The notes: generated by a model not told the origin, from the letters alone. A DNA stretch of 64,000 bases from Carboxylicivirga sediminis (GCF_018156225.1 NZ_JAGTAR010000023.1:35972-99971); one strand, 5' to 3'; shown: positions 8,436 to 17,783, numbered from the stretch's first letter. Numbers and translations: made by a program.

Positions 8436-9485
8436 CTACTTTACACGTCGGTTTACCTCCAGGTTGTCGCCTTTCAGTTTGTATCCAACTACTTTTCCGT
8501 CAGCATTGTAATACTTATTCATTTTAACCGATTCTTTCGATAAGAAGTTCATTACTTTAACCCCTCCTTCAACCAGGGCTAGTGATAACGAGGGAGTTGC
8601 TTCTTCTTGCTCAATTTGTTGATAAATCGAAGCCAGTTCGGCGCGCAACAGGTTGTTATTCATATACTGCGGCATCATCACATTCAGTCCGTGTTCATAG
8701 GCATTTATGGGTGCACTTTCAAATCTTTTTATTTGGTTGATGCTTGCCAGGTATTGTGCACTTTCAGGAGTTATTGTCACTTTTTGGGTACTGTCGGCCT
8801 TGGTTTGGGCCTTATTCATTGGGTTTTTAGATAGCTCAAGCAAACTGTCTTTTGATGGTTGAGTTTGATTAACAACAGGCTTTTCCAGAATTTTGTTAAG
8901 CGCAATGGCTGGCGCTTCTATCTTTTGGGTGTTGTTTTTGTCGTTACTGGCGGTTGTTGGTTCAACTATAACGGGTCTGTTCAGGTTTATCCATACCGAA
9001 AGTATAACAGCTATGCTTGCCACAGCGGCAATACCTCTGCGGGCAACAGTTTGTTTAAGTACAGGTAGCAAAATAAACCGGCGGAGTTTATTTTTATCGT
9101 CGAAAGTGATTTGGCTATCAGATTGCAAACGCAGCTGCTGATATGAGGCGCTCTCCTTTTCTCTGGCCAATTCATCGGGCTCAGCTAATAGTAATTCAGC
9201 CTCTTCTGAAACCGTGAGCCCTTCCTCGGCCTTTTTGATGAATAAATAATCTTTAGCCGGTAAATCATAGTTCTGAGCCTCGTGTTTCAGTAGTTCATCT
9301 TTGAAATGACAGGCCACACCCACTTGTTCTGGTTCAAGGCTGATGTTTATATCTGTTTCTAAATCTCCTTTTAGTTCCGGATGTTCATCCAAAAATAACA
9401 GCAGCAGCTGCTTATCTTGGTCGGAAATACTTCCTTCAAGATAATCGAGCAAATATGCTTCGTAATTATTTTTATCAATTCTCAT
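8436..9485 (-). CDS. Probable anti-sigma factor, one TM helix
   Basis: A 349-residue protein whose N-terminus (YLLDYLEGSISDQDKQLL, then ELKGDLE) matches the helical start found in many Bacteroidota anti-sigma factors. A single TM helix lies at about 148-167, followed by a long Lys/Thr/Gln-rich periplasmic linker and a C-terminal segment around residues 285-345. Its start codon abuts the stop of the ECF sigma gene (shared base at 9485), showing translational coupling. No FecR or ZAS signature was identified, so the role is inferred from operon structure, topology and the N-terminal pattern. Confidence 0.68.
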   Translation of the reverse strand: MRIDKNNYEAYLLDYLEGSISDQDKQLLLLFLDEHPELKGDLETDINISLEPEQVGVACHFKDELLKHEAQNYDLPAKDYLFIKKAEEGLTVSEEAELLLAEPDELAREKESASYQQLRLQSDSQITFDDKNKLRRFILLPVLKQTVARRGIAAVASIAVILSVWINLNRPVIVEPTTASNDKNNTQKIEAPAIALNKILEKPVVNQTQPSKDSLLELSKNPMNKAQTKADSTQKVTITPESAQYLASINQIKRFESAPINAYEHGLNVMMPQYMNNNLLRAELASIYQQIEQEEATPSLSLALVEGGVKVMNFLSKESVKMNKYYNADGKVVGYKLKGDNLEVNRRVK

Positions 9486-9970
9486 CAGACTAAAACTTCG
9501 ATGTTACCAATGTATTCCTTCAAAAACTTCCTGGCTCTGAAAATATAAACCTTAACCTGTGCTTCCGAAAGCTTAGTTATTTCACTAATCTCTTTGTAAG
9601 AATAACCTTCATAATCGCGCATCATTACAACCATTCGTTGCGTTTCGGGCAGGCGCTCAACTGCCTGATGCAATACTTCATTAAGATCGGTATAACCATC
9701 GGTGTGCGAATGGTTCTTAAAGTCAACATCATCCCACTGGGCCTGCTTCTTTTCGCGTCGGGTCAGGTCAATCAGTGTATGATAGGCGGCCGAAAATAAA
9801 TAGCTTTTCACTTTCAGAAAGTTAACCTCGTCGTGCTTTTTCCACAATTTCTCATACGTATCCTGTATAATGTCTTTCGCTTTGTCTTCATCTTTAATAT
9901 TCTTTAAGATGAAGCGATAGACACTATCTGAATACTGATTGACGGCTTGGTTAAATTCTTCTACTGTCAT
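9485..9970 (-). CDS. ECF-type RNA polymerase sigma-70 factor
   Basis: A 161-residue sigma factor. Region 2 (about 8-75) contains SVYRFILKNIKDEDKAKDIIQDTYEKLW, given here only as its start and end motifs YRFI and IIQDTYEKLW. Region 4 (about 100-155) contains LPETQRMVVMMRDYEGYSY and the recognition helix LSEAQVKVYIFRARK. It is the first gene of a two-gene minus-strand operon with the anti-sigma gene. It is clearly different in sequence from the ECF factor at 4.8 kb. Confidence 0.92.
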   Translation of the reverse strand: MTVEEFNQAVNQYSDSVYRFILKNIKDEDKAKDIIQDTYEKLWKKHDEVNFLKVKSYLFSAAYHTLIDLTRREKKQAQWDDVDFKNHSHTDGYTDLNEVLHQAVERLPETQRMVVMMRDYEGYSYKEISEITKLSEAQVKVYIFRARKFLKEYIGNIEVLV

Positions 9971-10038
9971 GTTTTTTCTGAATGACGTTGGTAGGACGCA
10001 TGGCTGTCGCCCGATGTTACAGCAAAAATGTTATTTTT

Positions 10039-10311
10039 TTAGCGTTGCCTGATTTTAAATTGTTTATAGCCATAAAACGGAATATTACTAACCATAAAAG
10101 TGTCTACCCGTGACAGTGCTGGTCCTTTTTTGCACTCCGTTATAAAATGGTAAATATTCTCCGATTCGCCTTCTGCATCAATCTCTACCTTTCCATCGGG
10201 CAGGTTTTGTACATAGCCATTAATGTTGTGTGATTTGGCCCCATTGGCTACAAAGTAGCGAAAGCCTACTCCTTGCACCCTTCCATCTACAATAATTCTG
10301 ACTCTTTTCAT
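10039..10311 (-). CDS. Acylphosphatase
   Basis: A 90-residue enzyme hydrolysing acyl phosphates. The phosphate-binding loop GRVQGVGFRYF contains catalytic Arg18, and Asn36 lies in GYVQNLPDGKVEI; both match the family. The open frame runs to 10434, but the extra N-terminus has no family match and crosses the promoter of the divergent exchanger gene, so MKRVRII at 10311 is chosen (MAIDKRT at 10332 is possible). The length then equals the usual 90-98 residues. Confidence 0.92.
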   Translation of the reverse strand: MKRVRIIVDGRVQGVGFRYFVANGAKSHNINGYVQNLPDGKVEIDAEGESENIYHFITECKKGPALSRVDTFMVSNIPFYGYKQFKIRQR

Positions 10312-10375
10312 AGTGCGCTTATCAATTGCCATTACAAAGATTAAAATTAGGAAAGTATTGTTGAGATGGAAAGTG

Positions 10376-10383
10376 TATCTTTG
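10376..10383 (+). promoter_or_regulatory. Bacteroidota -7 box TATCTTTG before the AspT-type exchanger
   Basis: Full TAnnTTTG match, 94 bp upstream of the ATG at 10478. TTG triplets at 10358-10363 could serve as a poorly spaced -33 element. It leaves a leader of roughly 85 bases. Confidence 0.55.
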
Positions 10384-10477
10384 CACAATAATTAAAAAAT
10401 CCACTTTCAGCTCATTCTCCAGCTTCGACAACATTAATTACATGTGAGTCGTTACTAACGTTATATTCTTAAGAGAA

Positions 10478-12064
10478 ATGGAACTATTACAGACCAGCTA
10501 TTTTGCCCTTTTTGTTATTATTTGCCTGGGTTTTATTATTGGAAACATCAAAGTTAAAGGCGTATCACTCGATATCTCGGCCATCATTTTTGTGGCCTTG
10601 GTGTTTGGCCACTTTGGCGTGGTTATGCCAGGTATATTAGAAAAGATTGGCCTAATTCTGTTTATTTATACCATTGGGGTACAGGCGGGACCTGGTTTTT
10701 TTGATTCTTTCCAAAAGAATGGGCGAAATCTGGCTTTATTGGCTACTGTGGTGATTTTATCCGCCAGTTTTATGGCATTCTTGCTTTATCAGTTGTTTGG
10801 ACTCGACATGCCTATTATCACTGGCTTATTAACTGGTGCTCTCACTTCTACACCTGGTTTAGCGGCTGCCATTGAAGTGACTAACTCGCCACTGGTTTCC
10901 ATTGGTTATGGGGTTGCTTATCCGTTTGGTGTGATTGGCGTGATATTATTTGCCAAGTTTTACCCTAAGCTGATTAAGGCCGACATCCGCAAGGCTGAAA
11001 AGGATTATGAGAAAAATGCAGAAGCTGGTTTTCCGGAGATTACACATGTTAACCTGGTAGTGGAGAATGAAAATATTTTTGGTAAAACCATCGGTAATCT
11101 TCGTGTCAGAACCATGACACAGGCGGTGATTTCGCGTGTGATGCACGATGGATTGGCTACCACTCCCAACAACATGACGGTATTAAGTAAAGGTGATTTG
11201 GTACGAGCTGTAGGTACCAAAGATGCCTTAGATAAAATAACACTTCTCATTGGTTCAAAAACGGATGAGAAGATACCGCTGGATGCCGGTTATGAGGTGC
11301 AATCTATATTGGTCACCAATACCGAGGCTGTTAATAAGGCTTTAAGTGTGTTTAACCTCTGGACGAATTATCAGGCTACAGTCACTCGTATTAGGCGAAG
11401 CGGAATTGATATCACACCAACACCTTCCATCAAACTGCAAATGGGTGACAAAGTAATGGTGGCCTGCAGTCGTGAAAACATGAAGCAGGTGATCCGTATA
11501 TTTGGGAATAACGACAAAAAATTGTCGGATACAGACTTCTTTCCTGTGGCTGCCGGTATTGTCTTAGGGATATTGTTTGGTAAGATGTCATTGTCTTTTG
11601 GAGGCTCCTTCTCGTTCAGTTTAGGATTAACCGGAGGTGTATTGGCAGTGGCTATGATATTAGCCCGATTAGGGCGCACAGGACCCGTTATCTGGAGTAT
11701 GTCAGGTGCTGCCAATCAATTGCTTCGCCAATTGGGATTAATGCTGTTTTTGGCATCTGTGGGTACCAAAGCCGGTGCTACACTGGTGAGCACCTATGAA
11801 AGTTATGGTGCTCAGTTATTTGTGGTAGGTGGTATATTAACGCTTTTTCCCATGGTGATGGCTGTTGTGGCGGCCTACTTTATGAAATCACTTAATATTC
11901 TTACCCTTTTAGGAACGATAACCGGCTCAATGACCAGTACACCTGGGTTGGCTGCTGTCGATAGTATGACAGATAGCAATGCTGCCGCCATTGCTTATGC
12001 AACCGTTTATCCGGTGGCAATGGTGCTACTTGTAATTTGCGTGCAGATTCTAGGGTTATTTTAA
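10478..12064 (+). CDS. Aspartate:alanine exchanger family (AAE/AspT, YidE/YbjL) transporter
   Basis: A 528-residue inner-membrane protein with the AAE duplicated architecture: membrane half (1-165), two cytosolic RCK/TrkA-C-like domains (about 185-345), second membrane half (350-528). The signature TSTPGLAA occurs twice, once per half, and marks the inverted transport repeats. The family includes the Tetragenococcus aspartate:alanine antiporter AspT and the uncharacterised E. coli YidE/YbjL. The two RCK domains suggest nucleotide or ion control. It stands alone in its transcription unit with a TAnnTTTG promoter. The substrate cannot be deduced. Confidence 0.9.
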   Translation: MELLQTSYFALFVIICLGFIIGNIKVKGVSLDISAIIFVALVFGHFGVVMPGILEKIGLILFIYTIGVQAGPGFFDSFQKNGRNLALLATVVILSASFMAFLLYQLFGLDMPIITGLLTGALTSTPGLAAAIEVTNSPLVSIGYGVAYPFGVIGVILFAKFYPKLIKADIRKAEKDYEKNAEAGFPEITHVNLVVENENIFGKTIGNLRVRTMTQAVISRVMHDGLATTPNNMTVLSKGDLVRAVGTKDALDKITLLIGSKTDEKIPLDAGYEVQSILVTNTEAVNKALSVFNLWTNYQATVTRIRRSGIDITPTPSIKLQMGDKVMVACSRENMKQVIRIFGNNDKKLSDTDFFPVAAGIVLGILFGKMSLSFGGSFSFSLGLTGGVLAVAMILARLGRTGPVIWSMSGAANQLLRQLGLMLFLASVGTKAGATLVSTYESYGAQLFVVGGILTLFPMVMAVVAAYFMKSLNILTLLGTITGSMTSTPGLAAVDSMTDSNAAAIAYATVYPVAMVLLVICVQILGLF

Positions 12065-12142
12065 CCGTCATAGTTTCGGAATTAACCAAACCATTAGTTA
12101 TTTGTTATATTCACAAGCAAATAACTACTTAAACATAAAGCT

Positions 12143-12853
12143 ATGAGAATAATTAACCTGAAAGTAATGATGTTGCTGGCTGCAGTGGTGTTGTTGTCTG
12201 TTGGTGCATTTGCTCAAAATCCTACCAGTTCAAGGGGTACGGTACAGCAAACTTATAAAGTTGAGGAACCGATAAAGCGCTCTACAGCGGCAGGACCACG
12301 ATTTGAATTAACTCCTATTTCCGGTTATTCATTAAACGGCCATGTTAATTTATACAGGGCAAAATTTAAAATGGATAATGCTGCGCATTATGGCGGTATT
12401 TTATCGGTTGAAGTAATGCCTGGATTGATGGGTGAATTTTCCTATACGCGCTCTAAAACAACTGCCAGGTATGATGATTTTGTTGCTGGTGACCGTACCA
12501 ATTACGATATGGCCATTGACTATTTTCAGCTGGGAGCCCTTAAGGCTTTAAAGCAAGGGCCGGTTGTGCCTTTTGGTATGGCCTCACTTGGTGTTACCTG
12601 GTTTAATATGCAAACGCATGGTGTGTCTGATCATGTATCATTTTCAGCTGCTCTAGGGGGAGGTGTGAAGTTTTTCTTCAGTGATAGAGTTGGTATACGC
12701 CTGCAGGGACGCTTATTATTGCCGATGTACTTTTCCGGCGGTGGATTGTTTCTGGGTATAGGTTCAGGCGGACCAAGTACCGGTGTTGGTATCAGTACGG
12801 GCGTATTGACTGTTCAAGGGGATTTCTCAGGCGGTCTTATTGTGCGTTTCTAG
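12143..12853 (+). CDS. Predicted outer-membrane beta-barrel protein
   Basis: A 236-residue protein with a signal peptide (hydrophobic MMLLAAVVLLSVGAFAQ near residues 9-25), then alternating strands rich in Gly, aromatic and polar residues. It closes with a strand ending in a terminal Phe (GGLIVRF), a usual beta-barrel C-terminus. The middle carries a glycine-rich LFLGIGSGGPSTGVGIS stretch. The size fits an 8-10 stranded barrel of the OmpW/OMP_b-brl type. No specific family is recognised. A strong terminator follows. Confidence 0.65.
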   Translation: MRIINLKVMMLLAAVVLLSVGAFAQNPTSSRGTVQQTYKVEEPIKRSTAAGPRFELTPISGYSLNGHVNLYRAKFKMDNAAHYGGILSVEVMPGLMGEFSYTRSKTTARYDDFVAGDRTNYDMAIDYFQLGALKALKQGPVVPFGMASLGVTWFNMQTHGVSDHVSFSAALGGGVKFFFSDRVGIRLQGRLLLPMYFSGGGLFLGIGSGGPSTGVGISTGVLTVQGDFSGGLIVRF

Positions 12854-12879
12854 CCACTTTATCAGGCATTAAAATATAA

Positions 12880-12917
12880 CCGCCCGATACATCTAGTGTA
12901 CTGGGCGGGTTTTTTTA
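12880..12917 (+). terminator. Intrinsic terminator after the barrel gene
   Basis: 6-bp GC stem CCGCCC/GGGCGG (12880-12885, 12903-12908), then seven T. It serves the plus-strand barrel gene and lies just before the convergent cysH stop. Confidence 0.85.
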
Positions 12918-12931
12918 TATTGTAACAGTTG

Positions 12932-13636
12932 TTATCGTTTGTGTAGTCCACATTCCTTTGTGTTTGGGTTTTCCCACCACCAACGGCCGGCTCTAACATC
13001 TTCGCCTTCCATAATGGCACGTGTACAAGGCTGACAACCAATGCTTGGATAATCTTTATCGTGCAGGGTGTTGTACGGTATGCCTTTTTCGTTGATGTAG
13101 TCCCAAACCTGCTCTTCGCTCCAGTCTGCAAGTGGGTTAATCTTTAAAAGATTATTATTGGCGTCCCACTCAACCTTAGAAATATCTGTACGAGTAACTG
13201 ATTGTTCAGCTCTTAAGCCACAAATCCAAACGTCCAAACCTTTAAAGGCACGCTGAAGTGGTTCAATCTTTCTTACAAAACAGCACTCTTTACGGTTTTC
13301 AACGCTTTCAAAAAACAGGTTGATGCCTTTGGCGTTGACCATCTTCTGAACCTTCTTCTTCTTGGGGAAGTAAATTTCCAGGTTCTTTTTGTATTTGCGC
13401 GATGTACGGTCAATCAAATCATATGTTTCGGGAAACAAACGGCCCGTATCCAGCGTGAAAATTTTGGTTGCCGGATTAATATTAACCACCATCTCGGTGA
13501 GCACCTGGTCTTCAGCGCCCAGGCTTGAGGCTAAACCTATCTTTTCGCCATAACGTTCGATAAAATAAGTCAATATCTCTTGAGGTGCTGAATTGGCTAG
13601 TTGCTCATTCAGTTGTTTGATTTCTTCTGCTTGCAT
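12932..13636 (-). CDS. cysH: Phosphoadenylyl/adenylyl-sulfate reductase
   Basis: A 234-residue CysH-family enzyme reducing activated sulfate to sulfite. It has the PP-loop-like SLGAEDQV start, LDTGRLFPETY, the CC pair 118-119 (ECCFVRKIEPL), the second pair C201-Q-P-C204, and the C-terminal KECGLH with the thiol Cys229. The four cluster cysteines point to the [4Fe-4S] class that usually prefers APS over PAPS; this preference is inferred. The other sulfate-assimilation genes are not in the window. Confidence 0.93.
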   Translation of the reverse strand: MQAEEIKQLNEQLANSAPQEILTYFIERYGEKIGLASSLGAEDQVLTEMVVNINPATKIFTLDTGRLFPETYDLIDRTSRKYKKNLEIYFPKKKKVQKMVNAKGINLFFESVENRKECCFVRKIEPLQRAFKGLDVWICGLRAEQSVTRTDISKVEWDANNNLLKINPLADWSEEQVWDYINEKGIPYNTLHDKDYPSIGCQPCTRAIMEGEDVRAGRWWWENPNTKECGLHKR

Positions 13637-13652
13637 AATCCAATGTTTTGTG

Positions 13653-13660
13653 CAAAGATA
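13653..13660 (-). promoter_or_regulatory. Bacteroidota -7 box TATCTTTG before cysH
   Basis: Full TAnnTTTG match on the minus strand, 16 bases upstream of the cysH ATG, giving a short leader. Confidence 0.62.
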
Positions 13661-13735
13661 GTAATATCGTTTTTAGGCAATAATTATAGCGCTAAATTAA
13701 ACAGTTACGGGCTTCTCTGTGATAAGAATGCCCAT

Positions 13736-13773
13736 AAAAAAGAGGTGAACTGAATGGTAATATCAGTCACCTC
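13736..13773 (-). terminator. Intrinsic terminator of pfkA
   Basis: On the minus strand GAGGTGACTGA pairs with TCAGTTCACCTC (one bulged base), followed by TTTTTT. It lies 25 bp beyond the pfkA stop. Confidence 0.82.
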
Positions 13774-13797
13774 CAAAGTGTATTTTCTCTTGTTTAC

Positions 13798-14820
13798 TTA
13801 ACCAAAGCAAACCCCCATGCTTTTGCCTTGATCAATCAGGTAGTGATCGGGATTCACCAGTCGCAGTTTGCCACCCACTTCTTCCAGCGGCACGGATGTG
13901 ATGACATCGTTCTTTAAAGAAACCATGGTGCCATACTGACCATGATGAATAAGCTCGGCGGCATGCGCACCATAGCGAGTGGCCAAAATACGGTCTTGAG
14001 GACTGGGTGTACCTCCGCGTTGAATGTAACCTAAAATAGTTTCACGGGTTTCCAGGCCGGTCATTTTCTGTATTTTTTTACCAATATAGCTGGCAGCCGA
14101 TTTCTTTTTAGGCTTGTCAATGCCTTCAGCAACGGCTACAATGGAATAGGGTTTTCCAACGTTACTTCGCTCCATAAGGCAATTGCACACATTATCCAGG
14201 TCAAACTCAAGTTCCGGTAAAAGAATCACATCACCACCCGCTGCTATGCCCGAATGGAGAGCAATCCATCCCGCATTATGTCCCATAAGCTCTATCACCA
14301 TTACACGTTTGTGTGAGTTGGCAGTGGTGTGCAGGCGGTCGATGGCTTCTGTAGCGATATTAACTGCCGAGTCAAAGCCAAATGTTACATCTGTACCGTA
14401 CACATCGTTGTCGATAGTTTTGGGTATACCAACGATATTAAGCCCCTCCTGGGCAAGTAAATTAGCCGTTTTTTGGGTGCCATTGCCTCCGATGCATACC
14501 AAAGCATCAAGTCCAAGTTTATCGTAGTTTTCTTTAATGATTTGAGGTTTGTTTTCTGATTCTCCTTCCTCAACCTTGAAAGGTTTAAAGCGCGATGTGC
14601 CCAAGATGGTTCCGCCAACGGTAATTATTCCCGATAGGGCTTTTTCTTCCATTGGAGTTGCTTCCATGTTCATGAGGCCACTAAACCCATTGGCAATTCC
14701 GACTACTTCCATGCCATATTTAACAATGGCGGTTTTGCCAACACCTCTAATGGCAGCATTAATACCAGGGCAGTCGCCACCAGCAGTTAATATGCCAATC
14801 CTTTTTTTACCTGTTCCCAT
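13798..14820 (-). CDS. pfkA: 6-phosphofructokinase
   Basis: A 340-residue PFK that phosphorylates fructose 6-phosphate. It shows TAGGDCPGINAAIR at the N-terminus, GGNGTQ at 111-116, and PKTIDNDVYGTD at 133-144, whose Asp138 is the likely base. The later motifs MVIELMGHNAGWIA and QRGGTPSPQDR bind the sugar phosphate. Two positions differ from E. coli PfkA: Asn113 replaces the Asp of GGDG, and Lys134 replaces the Gly of PGTIDND. Gly114 with Lys134 occurs in ATP-using as well as mixed-donor clades, so the phosphoryl donor (ATP or pyrophosphate) is uncertain. It is a single-gene unit with its own terminator. Confidence 0.92.
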   Translation of the reverse strand: MGTGKKRIGILTAGGDCPGINAAIRGVGKTAIVKYGMEVVGIANGFSGLMNMEATPMEEKALSGIITVGGTILGTSRFKPFKVEEGESENKPQIIKENYDKLGLDALVCIGGNGTQKTANLLAQEGLNIVGIPKTIDNDVYGTDVTFGFDSAVNIATEAIDRLHTTANSHKRVMVIELMGHNAGWIALHSGIAAGGDVILLPELEFDLDNVCNCLMERSNVGKPYSIVAVAEGIDKPKKKSAASYIGKKIQKMTGLETRETILGYIQRGGTPSPQDRILATRYGAHAAELIHHGQYGTMVSLKNDVITSVPLEEVGGKLRLVNPDHYLIDQGKSMGVCFG

Positions 14821-14943
14821 AGTTTAAATGATGTTTTCTGCCGTCTTTAAAGACCAGCCAGTTAGTATCCAAATATTTGCTTGCAAGCTCTTAAAATACA
14901 GTTTTTATATAGAATATCCATTTATTAATGGCGGGTGTCTGCA

Positions 14944-15762
14944 TTATTCGTGAAATACCAATAATGGAACATCGGTGTGAAACAGTATTTTACGTGTGAT
15001 GCTGGGGTGTAATAATTTTGATATCATATTTCTTTTGTGCCTCGTCATGGCTATTAAATCGATGGCATTTGAATTGATAAACTCATCCAGTTCTTTGATA
15101 AAATCTTCACCAGTAATAAAGCTAAAGTTGATTTGGTAATTCCGATAGGTTTGGTAGCAGTACAGGCGCATCTCTTCAAGCCGTTTCTTATCCCATTTAT
15201 CGGGAGCTGATGCTTTAAAGTGTACAGCGAATATTTGTGTTTGAAATGGCGTAATTAATCGGATAAGCTTATGTAACGAACGGTAATCGCTGTCGCCAAA
15301 GTCACTTACAAACAGAATGTTACTCAAGCGGCTGGTGTCAACCGTTGAGGTAGAAGGAACAGCCAAAACAGGCACTTTGGCATTTTTAATGACATCGCTG
15401 GTAACACTGCCCAGTAGTTCTTTAATGGTATCGCCCTTGCTGCATGTGCCCATTATTATCGCATCGGGTTCTTCCTTAGTGCTGATGTTTATAAGTACAT
15501 CTTCAGGGTATCCGGCCTCCAGCCTTGTTGTAATTGTAATGTTGTTTTTTTGTTCCTCATTAAATTGCGATGACACTTTTGCTCCTAATTCCTGAAGGGC
15601 CTGTTCACTTATTTTTGTTGGTGTTTCAGACGAATCATTTAGCGGCGGTTGGCAGCTGACCAATGTGATGACCGAAGGAATTTTTTGCCCCAGATTAATA
15701 GCGTAGTCAACGGCGTTGAGTGAATAGTCTGAGAAATTGACCGGAACAAAAATGCGTACCAT
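14944..15762 (-). CDS. Tandem universal stress protein (two UspA domains)
   Basis: A 272-residue protein with two USP folds, about 1-143 and 148-272. The first has the nucleotide-binding pattern MGTCSKGD followed by GSVTSDVIKNAKVPVLAVP, matching the G-2x-G-9x-G-S/T rule. The second retains MTRHKRN and a degenerate loop ending in TDVPLLVFHE, so only one ATP site is likely. Fused two-domain USPs of about 270-280 residues are common in Bacteroidota. No upstream -7 box was found. Confidence 0.88.
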   Translation of the reverse strand: MVRIFVPVNFSDYSLNAVDYAINLGQKIPSVITLVSCQPPLNDSSETPTKISEQALQELGAKVSSQFNEEQKNNITITTRLEAGYPEDVLINISTKEEPDAIIMGTCSKGDTIKELLGSVTSDVIKNAKVPVLAVPSTSTVDTSRLSNILFVSDFGDSDYRSLHKLIRLITPFQTQIFAVHFKASAPDKWDKKRLEEMRLYCYQTYRNYQINFSFITGEDFIKELDEFINSNAIDLIAMTRHKRNMISKLLHPSITRKILFHTDVPLLVFHE

Positions 15763-15810
15763 TGTAACGAGTTTTTAAATGTGCATATCACAAGTTACGA
15801 ATGAAAGGCT

Positions 15811-15844
15811 ATAAAAACAAAAAGCCGGTATTGCAACCGGCTTT
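15811..15844 (-). terminator. Intrinsic terminator after queA
   Basis: Perfect 9-bp stem AAAGCCGGT/ACCGGCTTT with a 6-base loop. On the minus strand it continues into TTTGTTTTTAT, ending the ftsX-to-queA operon. Confidence 0.88.
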
Positions 15845-15864
15845 ATTAGTAATATATGAGTAAA

Positions 15865-16914
15865 TTAGATGATCAACATGGCATCGCCATAGGTGCCGAA
15901 GCGGTACTTCTCTTTTACCGCAATGTTGTAGGCATCCATTACAAAATCATAACCACCAAATGCTGCCACCATCATCATTAAAGTAGAAAGAGGCAGGTGA
16001 AGATTGGTAATCATGGCATTGGCCACCTGAAATTCGTATGGCGGGAAGATAAACTTATTGGTCCATCCTTCAAATGGTTTCACATGACCATAAGTGGAAA
16101 CCGAACTTTCCAGTGTGCGCATAACCGTTGTTCCAACGGCGCAAACACGCTTTTTGCGGTCTTTACCCTGGTTGATTATTTCTGTAGCTTTCTCGGTAAT
16201 GAAAATTTGCTCTGAGTCCATTTTGTGCTTGGTCAGATCTTCAACATCCACCTGGCGGAAGTTGCCTAAACCAACGTGTAATGTAATTTCAGAGAAGTCG
16301 ATGCCTTTGATTTCAAGGCGCTTCATTAGCTCGCGGCTAAAGTGCATACCTGCTGTTGGGGCAGCTACAGCTCCTTCGTGCTTGGCATAGATGGTTTGAT
16401 AGCGCTCCTTGTCCTCAGGTACTACTTCGCGATTAATAATCTTTGGCAGTGGCGTTTCGCCCATGCCATAGAGTGTTTCTTTAAATTCTTCGTATGAACC
16501 GTCGTATAAGAAACGCAGGGTACGACCACGCGAAGTGGTGTTATCAATTACTTCGGCTACCAGATTATCATCATCACCAAAATACAGTTTGTTACCAATT
16601 CGAATTTTACGGGCCGGATCGACCAGTACATCCCACAAACGTTGCTCACGGTTAAGTTCGCGTAACAGGAATACCTCGATTTCAGCGCCGGTTTTTTCTT
16701 TGTTACCATATAATCTGGCCGGAAACACTTTGGTGTTATTGAAAACCATAACGTCTTGATTGTCGAAATAGTCAATAACATCTTTAAAGATACGATGCTC
16801 CACCTCTTTGGTTTGGGTGTTAAGCACCATTAAACGTGATTCGTCACGATTTTCTGCAGGATGCAGTGCAATTAGCTCTTCCGGTAGTTTATACTTAAAC
16901 TTTGATAACTTCAT
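15865..16914 (-). CDS. queA: S-adenosylmethionine:tRNA ribosyltransferase-isomerase
   Basis: A 349-residue QueA, full family length. The enzyme moves the ribosyl of SAM onto preQ1 at tRNA position 34 to give epoxyqueuosine. Recognisable blocks are [20 protein letters not shown] at the N-terminus, [15 protein letters not shown], the [12 protein letters not shown] loop, [11 protein letters not shown], and the [20 protein letters not shown] block near the C-terminus. It is the last gene of the minus-strand operon after truB; the 155-bp gap between them holds no further feature I can support. Confidence 0.96.
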   Translation of the reverse strand: MKLSKFKYKLPEELIALHPAENRDESRLMVLNTQTKEVEHRIFKDVIDYFDNQDVMVFNNTKVFPARLYGNKEKTGAEIEVFLLRELNREQRLWDVLVDPARKIRIGNKLYFGDDDNLVAEVIDNTTSRGRTLRFLYDGSYEEFKETLYGMGETPLPKIINREVVPEDKERYQTIYAKHEGAVAAPTAGMHFSRELMKRLEIKGIDFSEITLHVGLGNFRQVDVEDLTKHKMDSEQIFITEKATEIINQGKDRKKRVCAVGTTVMRTLESSVSTYGHVKPFEGWTNKFIFPPYEFQVANAMITNLHLPLSTLMMMVAAFGGYDFVMDAYNIAVKEKYRFGTYGDAMLII

Positions 16915-17069
16915 ATATGTACGTTTTACTAATTTACTGTATGCTAATAAATAAACACAAAGAAAATCACCCTACGCTATCGTAAGATGATGATTAATTA
17001 TTGTTTGTTCTTTGTAATGCAATAGTAGAAAATTAATGCCAATCAGGCCTACCTTATACGAGGCAATTT

Positions 17070-17783
17070 TTATTTTGTTGCAAAAGTAGCAAGATTTTTT
17101 TCAAAATCCTCAATTGTGATAGAATCAACAAGTTGATAAGGGCCAATGCGTGTTCGGATGAGGCCGGTCAGGTGAGCGCCTGAATTTAAATCAAAACCAA
17201 CATCTCTGGCTAAGGAGCGGATGTAGGTGCCCTTGCTGCACGAAACGTCTAGTTTTAAATCCGGATTATTCCAACTCAGCACTTTAAGTTCACTGATGGT
17301 AATTTTTCTGGCTTTCAGCTCTATTTCTTTGCCTTTTCTGGCTAGCTCATAGGCTTTTTGTCCGTTTACTTTCAAAGCCGAGAACATGGGTGGGATTTGC
17401 TCAATCTCGCCAGTGAATTTGGTTATGGTTTCATGCACCATCTCATCCGTAATATGCTCGTGAGGATAATGCTTGTCGGGCTCCATCTCCAAATCGAAAG
17501 AAGGGGTTGTTGCTCCGAGGCGCACGTCGGCAGTATATTGCTTATCCATGCCCAGAAACTGGTCAATTTGTTTGGTGGCTTTGCCGGTACAAACAATCAC
17601 TAATCCTGTTGCCAGAGGATCAAGCGTGCCGGCATGACCTACTTTTATTTTCTTGATGCCCAGGTAACGCTTTAATGAGAGTCTGATTTTATTAACAATG
17701 TCAAATGATGTCCATTCTAAAGGTTTATTGATTAATAAAACCTGTCCTTCACGAAATCGCTCTTCACTATATTCGATATGCAT
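17070..17783 (-). CDS. truB: tRNA pseudouridine-55 synthase
   Basis: A 237-residue TruB making pseudouridine at U55 of the tRNA T-loop. The catalytic Asp55 sits in HAGTLDPLATG. Further family blocks are GQVLLINKPLEWTS, IPPMFSALKVNGQKAYELAR and CSKGTYIRSLARDVG. It lacks the long C-terminal PUA extension of the E. coli protein, as in most short Bacteroidota TruBs. It sits 21 bp after uppP in the conserved ftsX-DUF3098-uppP-truB-queA order. Confidence 0.96.
   Translation of the reverse strand: MHIEYSEERFREGQVLLINKPLEWTSFDIVNKIRLSLKRYLGIKKIKVGHAGTLDPLATGLVIVCTGKATKQIDQFLGMDKQYTADVRLGATTPSFDLEMEPDKHYPHEHITDEMVHETITKFTGEIEQIPPMFSALKVNGQKAYELARKGKEIELKARKITISELKVLSWNNPDLKLDVSCSKGTYIRSLARDVGFDLNSGAHLTGLIRTRIGPYQLVDSITIEDFEKNLATFATK

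Noticed and set aside
8436..9485. FecR-type anti-sigma (TonB-linked) regulator
   Set aside because: No FecR domain and no SusC/TonB receptor gene nearby; only a general anti-sigma assignment is kept.
13798..14820. Calling the phosphofructokinase pyrophosphate-dependent
   Set aside because: Lys134 occurs in PPi enzymes, but the Gly114 position fits ATP use; the residues alone do not decide.
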